DNA from: Epiperipatus broadwayi
Taxonomy: Eukaryota > Onychophora > Udeonychophora > Euonychophora > Peripatidae
Assembly: GCA_028023455.1 (NCBI GenBank)
Contig: JAQFVV010006449.1
Location: forward strand, 60,001-124,000
DNA: 64,000 bases
Direction: 5' to 3'
Both the position numbers and the translations under genes were made by a program. Each line of letters begins with the position of its first letter. Position 1 is the stretch's first letter. Shown here piece by piece: positions 61,831 to 64,000 of the stretch. The notes beneath the pieces were generated by a model, which saw nothing but the letters and a program-made list of their open reading frames with translations, had not been told where the DNA came from and did not search any database.

Positions 61831-62094
61831 ATACATATTTTGCGGGTTCATCCGTGTTAAAAACTTTTAATATTAATATACTGACGTTTCGACTTGGTCA
61901 CACAAGCCATCCACACATACGAAGCTGTTTAAAAATGTCCTCCCCGTAGAGGTTAATAATGTTAAAACGAAGATTTGCACGGGTTAAATATATAAAATAC
62001 ATATTTTGCGGGTTAATATTAAAAGTTTTTAACACGGATGAACCCGCAAAATATGTATTTTATATATTTAACCCGTGCAAATCTTCGTTTTAAC
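61831..62094. repeat. Nested inverted repeat, PLE/retrozyme-end-like
   Basis: Two overlapping inverted pairs: 61,831-61,878 with about 62,013-62,060 (TTTGCGGGTTCATCCGTGTT), and 61,961-62,014 with 62,041-62,094 (GTTAAAACGAAGATTTGCAC). The unique part between them (61,881-61,960) contains, on the minus strand, a hairpin CTTG-..-CAAG followed by CGAAACGTC. That is the hairpin-GAAAC-ACGU order seen at PLE and hammerhead ends, but no CUGANGA core is present. Confidence 0.6.
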
Positions 62095-62970
62095 ATATAT
62101 ATATATAAGGATTTTATTTATATCAAGTTTATTTTTATATTTCTATAGAACTTCAAAAGTAATCAAAATAATTAATGTTTATCTTCTGCATATTTTATTA
62201 GATTTATTTAAGAAATGGTTCTATTATAACTTAATTCTAAGATCTTAATAAATATTAAATCATAGTAATATTATGGGATACAGTTTTGTTTTTTCATATG
62301 TTTCTATACTTAAAACAGTAGTGTGCTCATTTAGTGATTTGTTTCTTACTTCTCCACTTCATTTAGATGTAATCTGATTTACAGATGAAAGTTTTTTAAA
62401 ACAATTGCATTTGAATGTTTGTGTTGCTGTTTCTTTACTGAGAAAAAACAGCAAACTCACAAATTAAACTGAGCTTAACAAACTAAGATTTTAAAAAAAT
62501 GATGATGATGATTATAGCAACTAGGTCTATTAATTTACTGACCATTTTTTTACTATTTTCAAAAATGTGTTTATCTAATATTTATTTATTTATTTTTCAG
62601 TCTTGGTGTATTCACAGTTAAATAAAAGCAATACTTGAGTAAAGTTTGGGTGTAAACTTTTCAAGTTTAATCCAATATTATAAAAAGCTAAATTACATAT
62701 GATCTACTTATAATTAAGATTTTAATCACTTTTTTTTTAAAAATTATAATACTTGAAGTATATAATTTTGGGCAGGTTTAGTATATGATCTGTGATAGTT
62801 GTTTTCCACTGCCTGGTGGTAAATTTCCCAAGAAATAAATCGTCCATAAGAAATTAAATTATGATATATAGTGAACATTTATTTATACAGTAAACCACAA
62901 ATGCACCAACCTAATCTGCGCTCATGTATCAGCAGTCTGTTTTCAAAGCAGTGCTTAAGTAATAAATTGA
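62095..62970. other. AT-rich, probably intronic or intergenic
   Basis: Nothing recognised; a short ATG repeat near 62,500. Confidence 0.4.
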
Positions 62971-62980
62971 AATTCATGTA

Positions 62981-63794
62981 GGTAGTTTTATATTAGCATG
63001 TTGAAAGCACCTGATGGCATTATTTGTCTTCTATCATGCAGAAATATGCTGTTTTCATGGCCTCCACTATATAACAATGTATTTCAATGCATAAGCCTAG
63101 AAATGGATGAATGAAAGTTTCCCAATGACAAAGATTGGTATTTGCCTTGCTTTGAAACTGACACCATCACATTTTTACAGGATTATGTAATAGTGACATG
63201 TGTGAAAAAGTGTTCATGTGGCCAAGAAATAAAATTATATCATTGCAGAAGCTACCAGTTCAAATGTAAGAACTTATGGACTCTGTGAGCTTTGTCACTA
63301 GACCTTAATGTTTAAGGTGTGCCAGCTAGTCAGTGAGCCTGGGTCGATTGTTGAGGTTGATGAGACCTTGTTTCACCACCAGGCTGAATTTAAGTGACAG
63401 CATGTGCACAAAGGGGAAGACATATTCCAGGTCCTATTATTAGAACTTCGAGTTATGTGCCATTAATTCCCATGGTAAGAATACAAACACCCCAAAAAAT
63501 TGGTTTTAAATGTATATATTTTATGAAATAACCGATAAATGTAAATAATTATGATATAAAAAATTTGCTTTTTTTGAATACCAAACAAAAAAAACAAAAA
63601 AAACAGGAATAAAAAAAAATAAAAATTAAGTAGTAACTTATTAAATGTATTTTGATTTATGTATTTTTTGTAAATAGAATTATTTTATTTTTAATGTGGA
63701 CAAAAAACAAACCTGGCCCAGCAACATTATATTTATGTTTGTTTACAAACAAACAAAGCCATCAAGTGTTTTGAACATGCTAATATAAAACTGC
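62981..63794 (+). mobile_element. Second Merlin-type element, internally deleted
   Basis: Inverted ends of about 45 bp: GGTAGTTTTATATTAGCATG (62,981) against the complement of CATGCTAATATAAAACTGC (63,776-63,794). The flanks ATTCATGTA (62,972-62,980) and ATTCACTTA (63,795-63,803) are an imperfect 9-bp TSD. It shares the internal block GCCCAGYAACATTATAT (63,717; 49,484) with the other Merlin copy but has diverged termini, so it is a related subfamily. Confidence 0.75.
63190..63465 (+). pseudogene. Merlin transposase fragment: zinc ribbon and first catalytic Asp
   Basis: One frame gives CVKKCSCGQEIKLYHCRS and FKCKNLW, a Cys-rich ribbon as in IS1595/ISXO2 transposases. After stops it gives PGSIVEVDETLFHHQAEFK, a stop, and GEDIFQVLLLELR. 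VEVDE is the first Asp of the DDE triad with its conserved neighbours. The rest of the catalytic domain is missing. Together with the 48.6-kb copy it documents most of the N-terminal half of the family. Confidence 0.65.
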
Positions 63795-63803
63795 ATTCAC
63801 TTA

Positions 63804-64000
63804 TTATATGGATGTATAGTATGTTGGGCACACTTTCCATGGACAAGCACAAGATGGTATTAAGGAAGCAAATGGCTTAAACACATAATGAAGCTATAAG
63901 GGGGTATATACTCTCTACAAGACTTGAACATTGGACATGTAATAAAATAAGTGAGAGGGGTCTGTAAATATATCACATACTCACACAAAATCAAAGCCAA
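63804..64000. other. Intergenic sequence to window end
   Basis: Nothing recognised. Confidence 0.4.

Noticed and set aside
61881-61960. Full hammerhead ribozyme in the nested inverted repeat
   Set aside because: The hairpin and GAAAC are present, but there is no CUGANGA core and stem I does not pair.

Overview
The window is strongly AT-rich animal DNA, full of (TA)n, (CA)n and (TTA)n tracts and decayed transposable elements, with almost no protein-coding host sequence. The mix suggests a mollusc, most plausibly an octopod cephalopod: Penelope-like elements, small hammerhead-ribozyme repeats, Merlin transposons, an R2-type LINE, and dispersed repeats I associate with octopus. That assignment is inference from repeat style, not from a host gene.

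Layout. 1-5.3 kb: a decayed R2/RLE-type LINE (+) and a trace of a GIY-YIG domain. 6.8-8.0 kb: three blocks of tandem repeats. 8.9-10.2 kb: a decayed Penelope-like element (PLE, -) with linker, GIY-YIG and C-terminal tail. 11.7-19.7 kb: several small repeats carrying hammerhead ribozymes (HHRs), one of them apparently intact (19,065-19,126). 20.8-22.5 kb: two PLE 3' ends fused head-to-head as a ~1.7 kb palindrome with a 227-codon linker/GIY-YIG ORF. 22.5-23.4 kb: a 404-bp tandem repeat with one HHR per unit, a candidate retrozyme. 27.9-29.1 kb: an inverted array of a ~440-bp repeat. 33.8-36.5 kb: a decayed gag/protease-like region (-).

37.8-55 kb is an old tandem segmental duplication. Copy A (about 37.8-50.0 kb) carries insertions that copy B (about 50.15-55.05 kb) lacks, so copy B serves as the empty site. 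The insertions are a PLE palindrome (13-bp TSD), a tRNA-Gly-like retroposon (12-bp imperfect TSD), a Merlin element (9-bp TSD) and a ~5.2-kb block. That block contains a third PLE palindrome interrupted by an Illumina adapter sequence, an assembly error. 60.9-61.3 kb holds the one good host coding exon: 390 bp, phase 1-1, extracellular, Ig-like. A second Merlin copy lies at 62,981-63,794.

What links the parts: all three C-terminal PLE pairs are head-to-head palindromes with their 3' tails outward. The small HHR repeats (13.5 and 18.7 kb) have the same architecture, and most PLE tails carry HHR-like motifs with the same short self-complementary stem III. The most economical reading is a PLE/retrozyme system: autonomous PLE machinery mobilising small circular or multimeric ribozyme RNAs and often leaving inverted pairs.
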